Assembly (NCBI GenBank): GCA_013112685.1
Contig: JABFGC010000002.1
Coordinates: forward strand, 2,428,902 to 2,492,901
DNA length: 64,000 bases
Direction of reading: 5' to 3'
Source: Chloroflexota bacterium
Lineage (GTDB): Bacteria > Chloroflexota > Anaerolineae > Anaerolineales > Villigracilaceae
Shown: in pieces, positions 53,996 to 63,672 of the stretch
Layout: each line of letters opens with the position of its first letter
Numbering within the stretch: the first letter of the stretch is position 1
The notes under the pieces: generated by a model
Database searches by the model: none
Told to the model about the DNA's origin: nothing
The model's input: only the letters and a program-made list of their open reading frames with translations
Made by a program: the position numbers and the translations under genes

Positions 53996-55290
53996 GTATT
54001 AGCAGTGAAATCATAACGATCCTGGTGCTGATTCTGATCAACGGCGTGCTGGCGATGTCCGAAGCCGCGCTGGTCGCCTCCCGCAAGGCTCGTTTGCAGC
54101 AACAGGCGGGCGAAGGCAACAAAGCCTCGGCGCTGGCGGTCAAACTGATCGAAGACCCGAACATCTTCCTATCCACCATCCAGATCGGGATCACGCTGAT
54201 CGGCGTGCTTGCCGGCGCCGTCGGCGGCGCGACGCTCTCCGAATCGCTGGCGTTCGCCCTCAAGGACGTGCCGTACATCGGTCAATACAGCGATTCGATT
54301 GCGCTTGCCATCGTGGTCGTATCCATCACCATCCTGACTATCTGGCTGGGGGAACTGGTCCCCAAACGGCTGGGAATCAACAGCCCGGAGCGGATCGCCC
54401 AAATTGTGGCGGGACCGATGCTCCTGATCTCGCGCATCTTTTCCCCCTTCATCAAATTGATGAGCGGCGCGACCAATTTTGTCCTGCGCCTGATTGGGGT
54501 CAATCCCTCCGCCGAGCCGCCCATCACGGAAGAAGAACTTCAGATGCTCATCAGCCAGGGCACGCAGGCGGGAGTCTTCGAAGAGTCCGAGCAGGATATG
54601 GTGGAGGGAGTGTTCAGCCTCGGCGACCAGCGCGTGTATTCCCTGATGACCCCGCGCACCGAGATCGTCTGGCTGGACGTGAACGACACCACCGAAGAGA
54701 TTCTCGAAAAAATTGCAAACAGCCCCTACTCGCGCTTCCCCGTCCGCCAGGACTCGCTGGAGACCATCGTGGGCATCGTCAAATCGCGCGATCTGCTCGT
54801 GACAACGCTCTCGAAAAAGGAAATCAACCTGAAGGAACTGGCGAAGCCCGCCTACTACATCCCTGAGACCACGCTCGCTTCTCGCGCGCTGGAAGTGTTG
54901 AAGAAGAACAATATCGAAATGTTACTCGTGGTGGACGAATTCGGCGGCGTGCAGGGCTTGTTGACCATCAACGACATCCTTGAAGAGATCGTCGGCGTGA
55001 TGGAGGGCGACGAACCGCAAGCCACCCAGCGGCAGGACGGCTCCTGGCTGTTGGACGGCATGCTGGAAGTGGACGAGTTCAAGGAAATCTTCCATTTGGA
55101 CGACCTCCCGCACGAGGACGAATACGAGACTCTCAGCGGGTTCGTGATGACCTCGCTTGGACGGGTCCCGCAGGCGGCGGATCACTTCGAGTGGAACAAC
55201 CTGCGCTTCGAAGTCATAGACATGGACGGGCGGCGCGTGGACAAGGTGCTGGTCACGACCAAGCAAAAACCCATGACCGAGCAGTCTTGA
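53992..55290 (+). CDS. CNNM/CorC-HlyC family transporter-like protein
   Basis: 432 residues. DUF21/CNNM membrane domain with four helices in residues 1-145, two CBS domains (VYSLMTPRTEIVWLDV ... SRFPVRQDSLETIVGIVKSRDLL; LASRALEVLKKNNIEMLLVVDEFGGVQGLLTINDILEEIVG) that bind adenine nucleotides, and a C-terminal CorC_HlyC domain (GSWLLDGMLEVDEFKEIF). The family is implicated in Mg2+/Co2+ efflux or tolerance; old names as hemolysin are misleading. Confidence 0.9.
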   Translation: MSISSEIITILVLILINGVLAMSEAALVASRKARLQQQAGEGNKASALAVKLIEDPNIFLSTIQIGITLIGVLAGAVGGATLSESLAFALKDVPYIGQYSDSIALAIVVVSITILTIWLGELVPKRLGINSPERIAQIVAGPMLLISRIFSPFIKLMSGATNFVLRLIGVNPSAEPPITEEELQMLISQGTQAGVFEESEQDMVEGVFSLGDQRVYSLMTPRTEIVWLDVNDTTEEILEKIANSPYSRFPVRQDSLETIVGIVKSRDLLVTTLSKKEINLKELAKPAYYIPETTLASRALEVLKKNNIEMLLVVDEFGGVQGLLTINDILEEIVGVMEGDEPQATQRQDGSWLLDGMLEVDEFKEIFHLDDLPHEDEYETLSGFVMTSLGRVPQAADHFEWNNLRFEVIDMDGRRVDKVLVTTKQKPMTEQS

Positions 55291-55349
55291 TCGGCGGTGA
55301 CGGGTTTCCAATATGGCGATCTCAAACTCGAACGAGTGTTGATTCGATA

Positions 55350-55396
55350 ACCGCCAAGGTGCCAAGAAAAAAAGAATCATGGCGTCTTGGCGGTTC
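55350..55396. repeat. AACCGCCAAGGTGCCAAG...CTTGGCGGTT inverted repeat
   Basis: 18-base left arm and 10-base right arm (GTCTTGGCGGTT) flank an A-rich centre; an AT-centred palindromic element of the type scattered through intergenic DNA here. Confidence 0.6.
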
Positions 55397-55472
55397 AAAA
55401 GATCAATCAAAGTTTATGAGACAAGCATAGGTTTTCTAAAGAGCGCCTTAAAGCCGCCCTTCTGTTCGATGG

Positions 55473-55478
55473 TATAAT
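55473..55478 (+). promoter_or_regulatory. -10 box before the LysM gene
   Basis: TATAAT, then ten bases, then ATG 55489. No ribosome binding site; leaderless transcript plausible. Confidence 0.4.
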
Positions 55479-55488
55479 CCCCGCCCGT

Positions 55489-56658
55489 ATGACTCCCGAA
55501 CCGACTTCCAGCAAGACAAAGGTTTGTCCCACTTGTGGAACGCGCCTGAGCGAAAATGCCGTGCGCTGTCTCGTATGCGGGACGGAATTCACCGCACAAC
55601 CCGAACCGAAAGCCGTCAAAAAAACCGAAAAATCGGTGCAAGCCAGCCGCATGCCGGAGATCAAACTCAGTTTACCGGCGGCGATCGGCATCCTTGCCGT
55701 AGCCATCATCGCGGCGGCGGCAATCGTTTATTTCTCGGTGCGCGCGAGCGCCCCTCCTGGAACGTTTGAAACGCAGGACACCCCCACTCCCACCGAAACC
55801 CCAACAGCCTCGCCCTCTCCCACCGTCACCCTGCCGCCAACGGACATCCCAACCCCGACTCCGCAGCCCCCGTTCGAATACACTGTTTCCGCCACCGACG
55901 GGTCGTGCTCGCAAATTGCCTTTAACTTCAACATCTCGGTCCAGAGCATCATCGTCTTGAACAATCTCCCCTCGAGTTGCCCGATCTCGGTTGGTCAGAA
56001 ACTGCTGATCCCCTATCCCACGCCCACCGTCCCGCCGCCGCCCACCAACACCCCTCTGCCCGACGTAGCCACCAAGGAAGCCTGTGAAACCGTGGTCATC
56101 ACCGTGCAGGATGGCGATACCCTTTCCAGCATCGCAGCGAACTATGGGATTTCCCCCGACGACATCAAGGAATACAACGGCTTGACGACGGATAACGTAT
56201 TCATCGGCTCGGCGCTGGAGATTCCGCTGTGCCGCCGCGCACCGGACCCGAACCTGCCCACCCCCACTCCGACGCTTCCGCCTCCCTACCCCGCCCCGAA
56301 CCTGCTCCTGCCTGCGGACGGCGCCGCCTTCACCCCGGCAAATGACGTGGTCACATTGCAATGGGCGTCCGTCGGCGCTCTGCGCGAGGGCGAAGCCTAC
56401 CAGGTGATCGTGGAAGATGTCACCGCCAGCCAGACCAGCCGCATCACCGACTACGTCACCGATACGAAGTACATCGTGCCGACCTCCTTCCGTCCGAAGG
56501 ATAACGTGGCGCATGTGATGCGCTGGTGGGTCACTCCCGTCCGCCAGGCGGGCGTGGACGATCAGGGGCAGCCGATCTGGGTTGCCGCTGGAACCGTCAG
56601 CGAGAAACGAGTCTTCACCTGGGTGGGAGTCGCCGTCCAGGGCACACCCAACCCATAG
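55489..56658 (+). CDS. zinc-ribbon / transmembrane / LysM protein
   Basis: 389 residues. A cytosolic zinc ribbon (CPTCG ... CLVCG, Cys at 13, 16, 27, 30), one membrane helix (residues 63-83), a Thr/Pro-rich linker, then two LysM domains outside (FEYTVSATDGSCSQIAFNFNISVQSIIVLNN and VVITVQDGDTLSSIAANYGISPDDIKEYNG) and a C-terminal Ig-like or CBM-like domain (LLLPADGAAFTPANDVVTLQW). LysM binds peptidoglycan or chitin-type glycans. Combining cytosolic zinc ribbon with external LysM is characteristic of Chloroflexota. Confidence 0.82.
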   Translation: MTPEPTSSKTKVCPTCGTRLSENAVRCLVCGTEFTAQPEPKAVKKTEKSVQASRMPEIKLSLPAAIGILAVAIIAAAAIVYFSVRASAPPGTFETQDTPTPTETPTASPSPTVTLPPTDIPTPTPQPPFEYTVSATDGSCSQIAFNFNISVQSIIVLNNLPSSCPISVGQKLLIPYPTPTVPPPPTNTPLPDVATKEACETVVITVQDGDTLSSIAANYGISPDDIKEYNGLTTDNVFIGSALEIPLCRRAPDPNLPTPTPTLPPPYPAPNLLLPADGAAFTPANDVVTLQWASVGALREGEAYQVIVEDVTASQTSRITDYVTDTKYIVPTSFRPKDNVAHVMRWWVTPVRQAGVDDQGQPIWVAAGTVSEKRVFTWVGVAVQGTPNP

Positions 56659-56744
56659 TCCGGTTTGAAGCGGAAGATTTTCAACATCGCTCCCTGTCCA
56701 TAAATCGGCAGGGAGTTTTTCAAAATCAAATCAATGGAGAAAAC

Positions 56745-56933
56745 ATGCTGAACACATTGGGCAAAGTCGTCGCCGTCATGCTCGTCCTGACGGGGCTGGT
56801 CTGGATCTTGCAGGGAGTGAACATCCTGCCCGGCAGTTACATGACCGGCGACCCGCAATGGGCGGTCAACGGCGTGATCACTGCCGTCATTGGGATCGCG
56901 CTGTTCTGGTACATCAGCCGCAGGGCATCATGA
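56745..56933 (+). CDS. small two-helix membrane protein
   Basis: 62 residues, hydrophobic segments VVAVMLVLTGLVWILQGV and VNGVITAVIGIALFWYI, GGAGAA ribosome site. Stop overlaps the next start (ATGA). No family recognised. Confidence 0.6.
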   Translation: MLNTLGKVVAVMLVLTGLVWILQGVNILPGSYMTGDPQWAVNGVITAVIGIALFWYISRRAS

Positions 56934-57148
56934 GCCAGGCGATTCAAGTTGGGGATCGTGTGCGCATCCGGCTCGACGCCAAATTCGGGGAGCGCGAAGG
57001 TTGGTATGAAGGCACGGTGTTCAAGATCGAACCTTACTCCGAGCACCGCAGTTTCTATTGGGTGGAATTGGACGAAAAAGCGCGGTCGGTTCTAAGGATC
57101 AAGGAAATCTCGGTTTTCAATCCCAGGAACATCCAAAAGATCGGTTGA
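56930..57148 (+). CDS. small KOW-like or Tudor-like beta-barrel protein
   Basis: 72 residues: IQVGDRVRIRLDAKFGEREGWYEGTVFKIEPYSEHRSFYWVELDEKAR looks like an SH3-type barrel (GDxVRI, GTV, YWVELD). Could bind nucleic acid or peptide. Coupled to the preceding membrane protein. Confidence 0.55.
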   Translation: MSQAIQVGDRVRIRLDAKFGEREGWYEGTVFKIEPYSEHRSFYWVELDEKARSVLRIKEISVFNPRNIQKIG

Positions 57149-57240
57149 ACCGCGGCGGCTGCGTAAGGAAATGTAAGGGGGTTTTCGCAGAAACCGTCTG
57201 ATAAATTACAATCCGGTTTTACCCCGCCAAGGAGTTTGGT

Positions 57241-58514
57241 ATGAGTTCACAAAAGCATACTGTGATTTACTGGGTATCCTTCTTTTCATTCGTTCTCTTC
57301 GCCTGCGCCGGGATGCCAGCCTTCGGGACGGACGAGGCGGCTACGGACATCGCCTTTGGACCTCAACTCTCGGCAACAGAACACCAGACCGGCGTGTTCG
57401 AAAACATTCTGAAGCACATGCAGGAAAACTACGTGTATTACGAATCCAGCCAAATGGACTGGGACTCCCTGCGCGAAACCTACCTGGATGAAATCAACAA
57501 GGGGCTGACGACCGCCGAATTCGAGGCGCTCATGGCGCAGTTCGAAGGGGAATTTGCACAGGGCGAGGTCGTTTACGTTACAAGAGAAGAACGGATTCAA
57601 GCCGATACCGCCGTCAACGCCCCCACCTACGGCGGGATTGGCGCATTCATCAGTTTCCAGGCGGAGGATGTGCCTCACGTGGTTATCCTCGGATGTGATG
57701 CCCGGCTCGCCTGCGGAAAAATCCGGTCTGCGCGCGCATGACAGCATCTACGCCGTGGACGGAGAGGAAGTCCGTCTGGAGGAAGGCGGCGATGTCGTCC
57801 TGCGCATCCGCGGCGACGCAGGCACAACCGTTTTGCTGACGGTGCAATCGCCCGGCGGAGAAAAACGCGAAATCGAAATCACCCGCACGCCACTCACCGG
57901 GCTGGGGAAGATCAAAGCCAGCGAACTGCCAGATGCCGACATCGGCTACATCCTGATGCCGACCACGCTCCCCGCCTCCCCGGTGGAGGACATCACAGCG
58001 GCGCTCGAGACCTTCTCCCAAAACAGCGGACTTAAAGGGCGTGATATTGGATTTGCGCATTTCCAACAGCGGGACGAACTGGCCCATCGAGGAAATGCTC
58101 GCCCTCTTTCTGGATAATGCCACCATAGACATTTACAGCCGTTCCAACAACGAGCCGTACCGCGTCAACGGGCAGAACCTCTTCGGCTCGCAGGAGGTTC
58201 CGCTGGTGGTGCTGGTGGGCGAACACACCAGCGGGCTGCCCGAACTCTTCGCCGCCGCCGTGCAGTCCACCGGCAGGGGCGTCGTCATCGGCTCGAACAC
58301 CGAAGGGAACGTCGAAGCCCTCAACGCCTATCCGCTCCCCAACGGCGGGCAGATTTTGATCGCAAGCGCGTCCTTCCGCGTTCGAGGCGAGGAAGAACTC
58401 GGTTTGCACGGATTCAAGCCCGAGGTCCGGGTTGAAGCGCGGTGGGATGAAATCCTGCCCGAAGCCGATCCCGTCCTCGAACAAGCCATCCTTTCGCTGG
58501 AGGCGCAGGAATGA
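57241..58514 (+). CDS. S41 (tail-specific protease) family protein lacking catalytic residues (two frame breaks)
   Basis: About 423 residues after removing one G at 57691-57692 and one at 58037-58039. Lipoprotein-like signal (LFACAGM), PDZ domain (VMPGSPAEKSGLRAHDSIYAVDGEEV) and S41 core (VPLVVLVGEHTSGLPELFAAAVQSTGRGVVIG). Where active CtpA/Prc enzymes have S-A-S-E and G-K, this has G-L-P-E and E-G-N, so nucleophile Ser and general-base Lys seem lost. May act as a scaffold or sensor. Couples to the following beta-propeller gene by ATGA. Confidence 0.7.
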
Positions 58515-59779
58515 AAAAAATATCCCTTCTCGTTTTGGCGTTTCTCCTGGCGGCTTGTAATTTTCAAGTGCCGCAAAGCCCCGCCCTGCGATTCGTCGAA
58601 AGGAAATCGGGCTTGATCGCCTACATCGGCAACGACGGCAACGTGTACGTCACCGACCAGGGCGCGACCAGCACCACGCCGCTCACCGAAGACGTGACCG
58701 AAGCGACGCAATCTCGAATCGCCTACCAAATGCCCACCTGGTCGCCGGATGGAAGCCGCGTTGCCTTCGTGCGGTTGGAACAAACCGGCGCGGATTCACT
58801 CGCCGCCGAACTGATGGTGGCAGACACCGACGGCGACACGGTCGCGAGCGTTTACGCCAGCGAAACCGAATACCCGTTTTACATCAACTGGTCGCCGGAT
58901 AACGAAAACATAGGCATCCTCAGCACCACCGCTTCGCAGCAGACGCTGGCATTGCAAAGCATTCCCGCCAACGGCGACGCGCGGCGCGTGCTGGATACCG
59001 GCTCGCCCTTTTACTGGAGCTGGTCGCCGGACGGACGCGTAATGATCGTCCATAAGAACGGCGCGGCGACTGGCACGCAGAGTCAACTCTCCTTTTTGAA
59101 ACTTGACGATGAAGTGACCGAGTTTGTGATGGATGAACTCCCCGCCTCTTTCCAAGCCCCGGCCTGGTCGCCAGACGGAAACTTTATCCTGCTGACGACG
59201 CTCTCCGAAGACGGCGACCAGCAAATCGTCATGGCGGATGCGACAGGCAGTGTGCAAAAGACAATCGCGGAATTCGAGGTCAACGTTTCGTTTGCCTGGG
59301 CGGCAGATGGGGAACAGTTCGCCTACATCCTCGGCAATGAGCAATTGCAAAACGGCGCTTTGGGTCCCCTGCATGTGGGCGATGTGTTCGGAAGCGAAGA
59401 AGTCATCGTGGAAGAGGACGTGGTCGGTTTCTTCTGGTCGCCGGATGGAAGGGAGATTGCTTATTTCCAGCCTTTGATCGTCACGCCGGAAGATTCAACC
59501 GAGCGGATCTTTTATCTTGAACTGTACGTTTTGGACGTTGCAAGCGGCGAGAGCCGCCTGATCGCCACCTTCCAGCCGACCCAGCAATTCTTCTCGCTCA
59601 TCCCCTACAACGACCAGTACCATCAATCCGTTACCATCTGGTCGCCGGACAGCAACAACCTGGTCATTTCGTTCATCACCAGAGAGGGCATCCCCGCGAT
59701 TGCCATCGTCCCTTCTTCGGGCGTCACCGAGCCGAGGTTTCTCGCGGAGGGCGTCTTCGCCACCTGGTCGTGGAAATAA
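58511..59779 (+). CDS. lipoprotein with TolB-like/WD40 beta-propeller
   Basis: 422 residues. Lipobox LAACN (Cys16). At least five PD40/TolB blades marked by W-S-P-D-G: PTWSPDGSRVAFVR, YINWSPDNENIGILS, WSWSPDGRVMIVH, PAWSPDGNFILLT, FFWSPDGREIAYF and IWSPDSNNLVISF. Such propellers bind proteins or peptides at the cell surface. Overlaps the S41-like gene by 4 bp, so they likely function together. Confidence 0.82.
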   Translation: MKKISLLVLAFLLAACNFQVPQSPALRFVERKSGLIAYIGNDGNVYVTDQGATSTTPLTEDVTEATQSRIAYQMPTWSPDGSRVAFVRLEQTGADSLAAELMVADTDGDTVASVYASETEYPFYINWSPDNENIGILSTTASQQTLALQSIPANGDARRVLDTGSPFYWSWSPDGRVMIVHKNGAATGTQSQLSFLKLDDEVTEFVMDELPASFQAPAWSPDGNFILLTTLSEDGDQQIVMADATGSVQKTIAEFEVNVSFAWAADGEQFAYILGNEQLQNGALGPLHVGDVFGSEEVIVEEDVVGFFWSPDGREIAYFQPLIVTPEDSTERIFYLELYVLDVASGESRLIATFQPTQQFFSLIPYNDQYHQSVTIWSPDSNNLVISFITREGIPAIAIVPSSGVTEPRFLAEGVFATWSWK

Positions 59780-59792
59780 TGCCGACATAAAT

Positions 59793-59825
59793 GTTGCAGC
59801 GCAAGATGACATCTTGCGCTGCAAA
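59793..59825. repeat. TTGCAGCGCAAGAT-GAC-ATCTTGCGCTGCAA hairpin
   Basis: 14-bp perfect stem after the beta-propeller gene; shares the GCAAGAT/ATCTTGC core with hairpins at 18073 and 31723. May double as terminator between convergent genes. Confidence 0.75.
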
Positions 59826-59841
59826 ACGGCTTTTTATCTTC

Positions 59842-62014
59842 TTACTCCTTCTTATCCTTTTCCTGGGTCACTTCCTCGACAATTTCTTTGAGTAATTTTT
59901 CCGAATCGGGCTGAGCGCCATTGTTTCCGTCCGCCGCATTGCGGATGATTTCGACACACTCGCGTCCGGTCAGGTCGCTGCGTTCCAGCAGGGCTTTGGC
60001 GACTGCTTCCACCTCGCGGGAATGCAGGCGCAACAGATGTTCGGTCTGGTCTTCCAATTGCTGCCAGAATTTTTCGACCAAATCCCCTTTGCCGCTGAAA
60101 CTGCCGTCCACACCCATGGCGCCGTTCAACGCAATCGGCGGACCGAAATACCCGTAATGAGCCAGGCTGCCACAGCCGCGCGCGGATGTTTTGAAAGTCG
60201 CCCGTTGCGCCCGTCCAGTATTCGCCGAGGAAGATTTTGGTGGCGACGTGCCCCGCCATCGAGACCATGATGTCCGCTACAAAACGCCTGAGCGGCATGG
60301 CGTACACATCGAAGTTGGAAACGGGCAGCACGTACCCAAGCGCGTCGGCGCGGCGGATGATGCTCACGCGCACGATGCGTTCGTCCGGTCGCAGGTAATG
60401 CTGAGCCACAGCGTGACCCGCCTCATGGTACGCCACTTGTTTGCGCTGGTCTTCTTCCATTTCTTCGATGGGATTCTCCAAGCCAATCGCCTGCTCCTGA
60501 AAGGCGAGTTCGATGTCGCGCTGGGAGATTTTGTCCCGCCCGTCGAACAACGCCAAACGGACGGCATCCTTCGTTACCGCAGACATGATGCGCGCCGGGG
60601 TCGCCCATGCCGTATCGCTCACGATGGCTTCGATATCCACTGTATCGTCAAACTTGACCTTGCTCAAATAATATTTCACGATCTCGCGGCGTCCCGAACG
60701 GGTCCGGCATTCCCACCGCGATCTTGCGGTCGAAACGTCCCCGGGCGGACGAGCGCGGGGTCGAGCACGTCCGGGCGGTTGGTGGAGCCCATGAACATGA
60801 CGTGCCAGTTGCGCACCGGGGCTTTCCTGCCCAGCATCTGATTGATGCGCGCGCGCAGGCGTTCCCACGGCGTCAGCGTGCCGATGCCGTCCATTTCGTA
60901 GAGCAGGCGGGTGAGCGCGCCGGAACCGGCGCCCATTCCCATCAGACCGCCCATCATCTGACCGCCGCCCATCACCGAGCCGCGCGACATGCCCACCGCG
61001 TCAATCTCGTCAATGTAGGCGATGCACGCGCCGTATTCGCGCGCCAGTTTGCGGGCGCGATTGACGAACTGAATCATCCGCAAAACATCCACGCCCCAGA
61101 ACATGCCGCGGAAGCCCGACCCTTCGATGGAAATAAAGGCAACGCCCGCCTCCCCCGCCATCGCCTTGGCAAGCAGGGTCTTGCCGGTGCCGGGCTCGCC
61201 GTACAGCAGCAAACCGGTGATGAACTGTCCGCCCATTTTTTGGAACTGCTCGCGGTCCGAGAGCAGGTAAATCCACTGGCGCACCATCTTGAGCAGGTTG
61301 GGCTGTCCCTTGTAATCTTCGAACGTGATCTGCTTCGGGTCGCCGGGACGGATCACCTCCACGCGCGTCTGCGACATGAACCAGAAGATCGCCACAAACT
61401 GAAGGATGGCAAACGCGATGGCGAACACAATGCGGAAGATGAAAGCCAGCGCCACCAGCACGATGTTCAACACGTCGGGATTCACTATCGCCCAAACCAC
61501 AAGCGCATTGAACAGCGCCCAGCCCAAAATCCCGAAGAAGAAGCGTCCGGCGTTCCCCGATGCCGCCCAAATGAAAACTCTCAATTGAATGTAGAGGAAG
61601 AAAAGCCCGAGCAGGATCAGACCGAGGGCCCCACAACGCGCCGAGCACCCACTCGCGCGCCACCTCCGATGCGATGGAAAAGGAAACCATCGCATTGATC
61701 AATCCCCACACCAGCAAGGCAGGCAGGGTCCAGAAACGCCAGACGCGGACGTTGCTCAAAACGTAGAACAAACCGCCCAGCGAAAGCGGGTTCAGCCACC
61801 ACGCAACTGCGACGCCGAGGGCAAGCATCTCGTCCTGGCTGGCGCGCGGCGCGTTCGCCGTCAACAGCCAGATGACCGGCGTGGAAATAAACAGGGTGAT
61901 CAATAACCCGATCAGCCAGCCGATTCCGCCGTAAAAATCGGTGGCAGGTTTCGTGACAACTTTCGAACGATTAGGCTTGCCCGGTATGACAGGTTGAATG
62001 GCGGTTGCAGACAT
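59842..62014 (-). CDS. FtsH-like AAA+ zinc metalloprotease with polytopic N-terminus (four frame breaks)
   Basis: About 722 residues when one base is removed at each of 61626-61628, 60739-60742, 60693-60695 and 60165-60166. N-terminal 220 residues hold about six membrane helices, more than FtsH's two. Then the AAA+ module: Walker A LYGEPGTGKTLLAKA, Walker B CIAYIDEIDAVG, second region of homology STNRPDVLDPALVRPGRFDR. The zinc site HEAGHAVAQHY lies in the protease domain with a later Asp-containing helix. Functions in membrane protein quality control; the membrane part may define substrate choice. Confidence 0.85.
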
Positions 62015-62160
62015 GGAACCTCTTTTTGGGAGTTGGTTTGAAAAGTGTATCCCAAAATCGTGATAACGTCATGAGAAAAACAGGCGGGATACATAATGGA
62101 CGCCCGCCCGGTGCAATTCTTACATTCCTGGACAATGGGTCAGTTGAAGTGATGCGCTGA

Positions 62161-62187
62161 GTAGAGCGAGATAGTATCTCGCTCTAC
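62161..62187. repeat. GTAGAGCGAGATA hairpin
   Basis: 13-bp perfect inverted repeat with a single-base centre, intergenic before the methyltransferase. Confidence 0.7.
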
Positions 62188-62249
62188 TTCACTTCCTCCT
62201 TTACCGCTACCCATTCCTGAACTGCGCCGGAAAATGCGCGGCATTCCAG

Positions 62250-62255
62250 TACAAT
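62250..62255 (+). promoter_or_regulatory. -10 box 6 nt before the methyltransferase ATG
   Basis: TACAAT, six bases, ATG 62262. No Shine-Dalgarno; leaderless mRNA likely. Confidence 0.5.
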
Positions 62256-62261
62256 CACGTC

Positions 62262-63248
62262 ATGACGATTGATTCGATAAAGCCCCTGCTCGACGAAGCC
62301 CTCGCCTCACGCCGGACTGTGAGCGGGTCCCGTCATGAGGAAGCGTTCCGCCTCTTCAACGGATTCTACGAAGGCTTTCCCGACCTTGTGTTGGATGTCT
62401 ATGGACATACGCTGGTGATTCACGATTACGCCGAACAACCCGATTCGGGTTTTATCCGCGAAGTTGCCGGGCACGTGAAAACCTCCCTGAACTGGCTACG
62501 CGCAGGATTGGTCAAAACACGGAACGGTGAAACACAATCCGCCAGACGCGGCGAGTTACTCTTCGGCGACCTGCCGGATCGAAAAATCAAAGAGCACGGC
62601 GTTTGGTACGCGCTCGACCTGACGATGAACCGCGATGCAAGTTTCTATTTGGATACGTCCAACCTGCGGAAATGGCTCATCGAAAACGCGCGCGGAAAAA
62701 CCGTGTTGAACGTCTTCGCCTACACGGGAAGTCTGGGCGTGGCGGCAGCGGCGGGCGGAGCGGCGCGCGTAGTACAGACCGACCTCAACCGCCGATTTCT
62801 CAATCTCGCCAAAGATTCCTACTCCCTGAACAACTTTCCCATTCAAAAAAGGGATTTCATCGCGCAGGACTTCTTCCCCGCCTTGGCGCGGCTGAAAAGC
62901 ACGAAGCAGTCTTTCGATTGCGTCATCATTGACCCGCCGTTTTTCTCCGCCACCGAGCGCGGTAAAGTGGATTTGATCCACGAAAACGTGCGGCTGATCA
63001 ACAAGGTCCGCCCGTTGATCAATCATGGCGGCTGGCTCATCGCCGTCAACAATGCGGTCTTTCTGAGCGGGACAGATTACATGCGCACGCTCGAAGACCT
63101 GTGCAAGGATGGTTACCTGAGCATCCGCGAGTTGATTCCCGTGCCGGAGGAATTCATCGGCGTCCGTCGCGTCGGAAAACCGATCACCGACCCCGCGCCG
63201 TTCAACCACTCCACCAAGATCGCAATCCTGGATGTAAGGAGAAAATGA
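62262..63248 (+). CDS. class I SAM-dependent methyltransferase, RlmI-like
   Basis: 328 residues. N-terminal PUA-like part is shortened; SAM motif VLNVFAYTGSLGVAAAAGGA at about residues 148-167, then acidic VVQTDLNRR and the catalytic IDPPFFS motif. RlmI and relatives make 5-methylcytosine in 23S rRNA, needing a Cys; none lies right after the PP motif here, so the base target is uncertain. Confidence 0.82.
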   Translation: MTIDSIKPLLDEALASRRTVSGSRHEEAFRLFNGFYEGFPDLVLDVYGHTLVIHDYAEQPDSGFIREVAGHVKTSLNWLRAGLVKTRNGETQSARRGELLFGDLPDRKIKEHGVWYALDLTMNRDASFYLDTSNLRKWLIENARGKTVLNVFAYTGSLGVAAAAGGAARVVQTDLNRRFLNLAKDSYSLNNFPIQKRDFIAQDFFPALARLKSTKQSFDCVIIDPPFFSATERGKVDLIHENVRLINKVRPLINHGGWLIAVNNAVFLSGTDYMRTLEDLCKDGYLSIRELIPVPEEFIGVRRVGKPITDPAPFNHSTKIAILDVRRK

Positions 63249-63249
63249 A

Positions 63250-63626
63250 ATGTACACCAAACAAATCGTCGAACAATTCTGGCAGACGATGGAAACCAAC
63301 GACTTCCACGCCGCCGCCCAGCTCCTGCACGACGACTTCCTCCTCGAATGGCAGCAATCCGGCGAACGCATCCGCGGCAGGGAAAACTTTGCGAAAATCA
63401 ACACGCGTATCCCGCCGAAGGCAAATGGCATTTCACGGTCCATGCCGTCGTCGCCGAGGGGGATGTAGTCGTCACCGATGTCACGGTCACAAATGGAAAG
63501 CGGCAGGACCGCGTCATCACTTTTTCCACACTCCGCGATGGGCGGATTTGGCGGCAGGTCGAGTTCTGGCCCGAACCCTTCGATGCGCCTGCCTGGCGGG
63601 CGGAATGGGTGGAAAAAGCAGCCTGA
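63250..63626 (+). CDS. NTF2/SnoaL-like small protein (one frame break)
   Basis: About 125 residues with one base restored near 63411. Cone-shaped alpha+beta fold signature: VEQFWQTMETNDFHAAAQLLHDDFLLEWQQSGERIRGRENFAKI then WHFTVHAVVAEGDVVVTDVTVTNG and RIWRQVEFWPEP. SnoaL-like proteins bind small hydrophobic ligands or catalyse isomerisations. ATG overlaps the methyltransferase stop by one base, so they share an operon. Confidence 0.75.
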
Positions 63627-63660
63627 CCGATGATACAGCCGCCCGCCGTAAAACCGATGC

Positions 63661-63666
63661 TATAAT
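63661..63666 (+). promoter_or_regulatory. -10 box 6 nt before the epimerase ATG
   Basis: TATAAT, six bases, ATG 63673. The third case in this window with exactly six bases between box and start codon. Confidence 0.5.
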
Positions 63667-63672
63667 GCCATC

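Noticed and set aside
55672..56514. Antisense frame (280 codons) over the LysM protein gene
   Set aside because: Low-complexity Gly/Arg/Val shadow of the Thr/Pro linker; sense gene is convincing.
57681..58045. Programmed frameshift or selenocysteine reading in the S41-like gene
   Set aside because: Each break is fixed by removing one G from a run and there are over twenty similar cases, so a sequence error is simpler.
60724..61698. Long antisense frame (324 codons) over the FtsH-like gene
   Set aside because: Composition dominated by His/Arg/Gln as expected from the reverse strand of a GC-rich gene; the sense strand carries clear AAA+ motifs.
62556..63443. Long antisense frame (295 codons) over the methyltransferase
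   Set aside because: GC-rich codon use leaves the complementary frame open; no family-like residues, no ribosome binding site, and it overlaps a well-supported gene completely.
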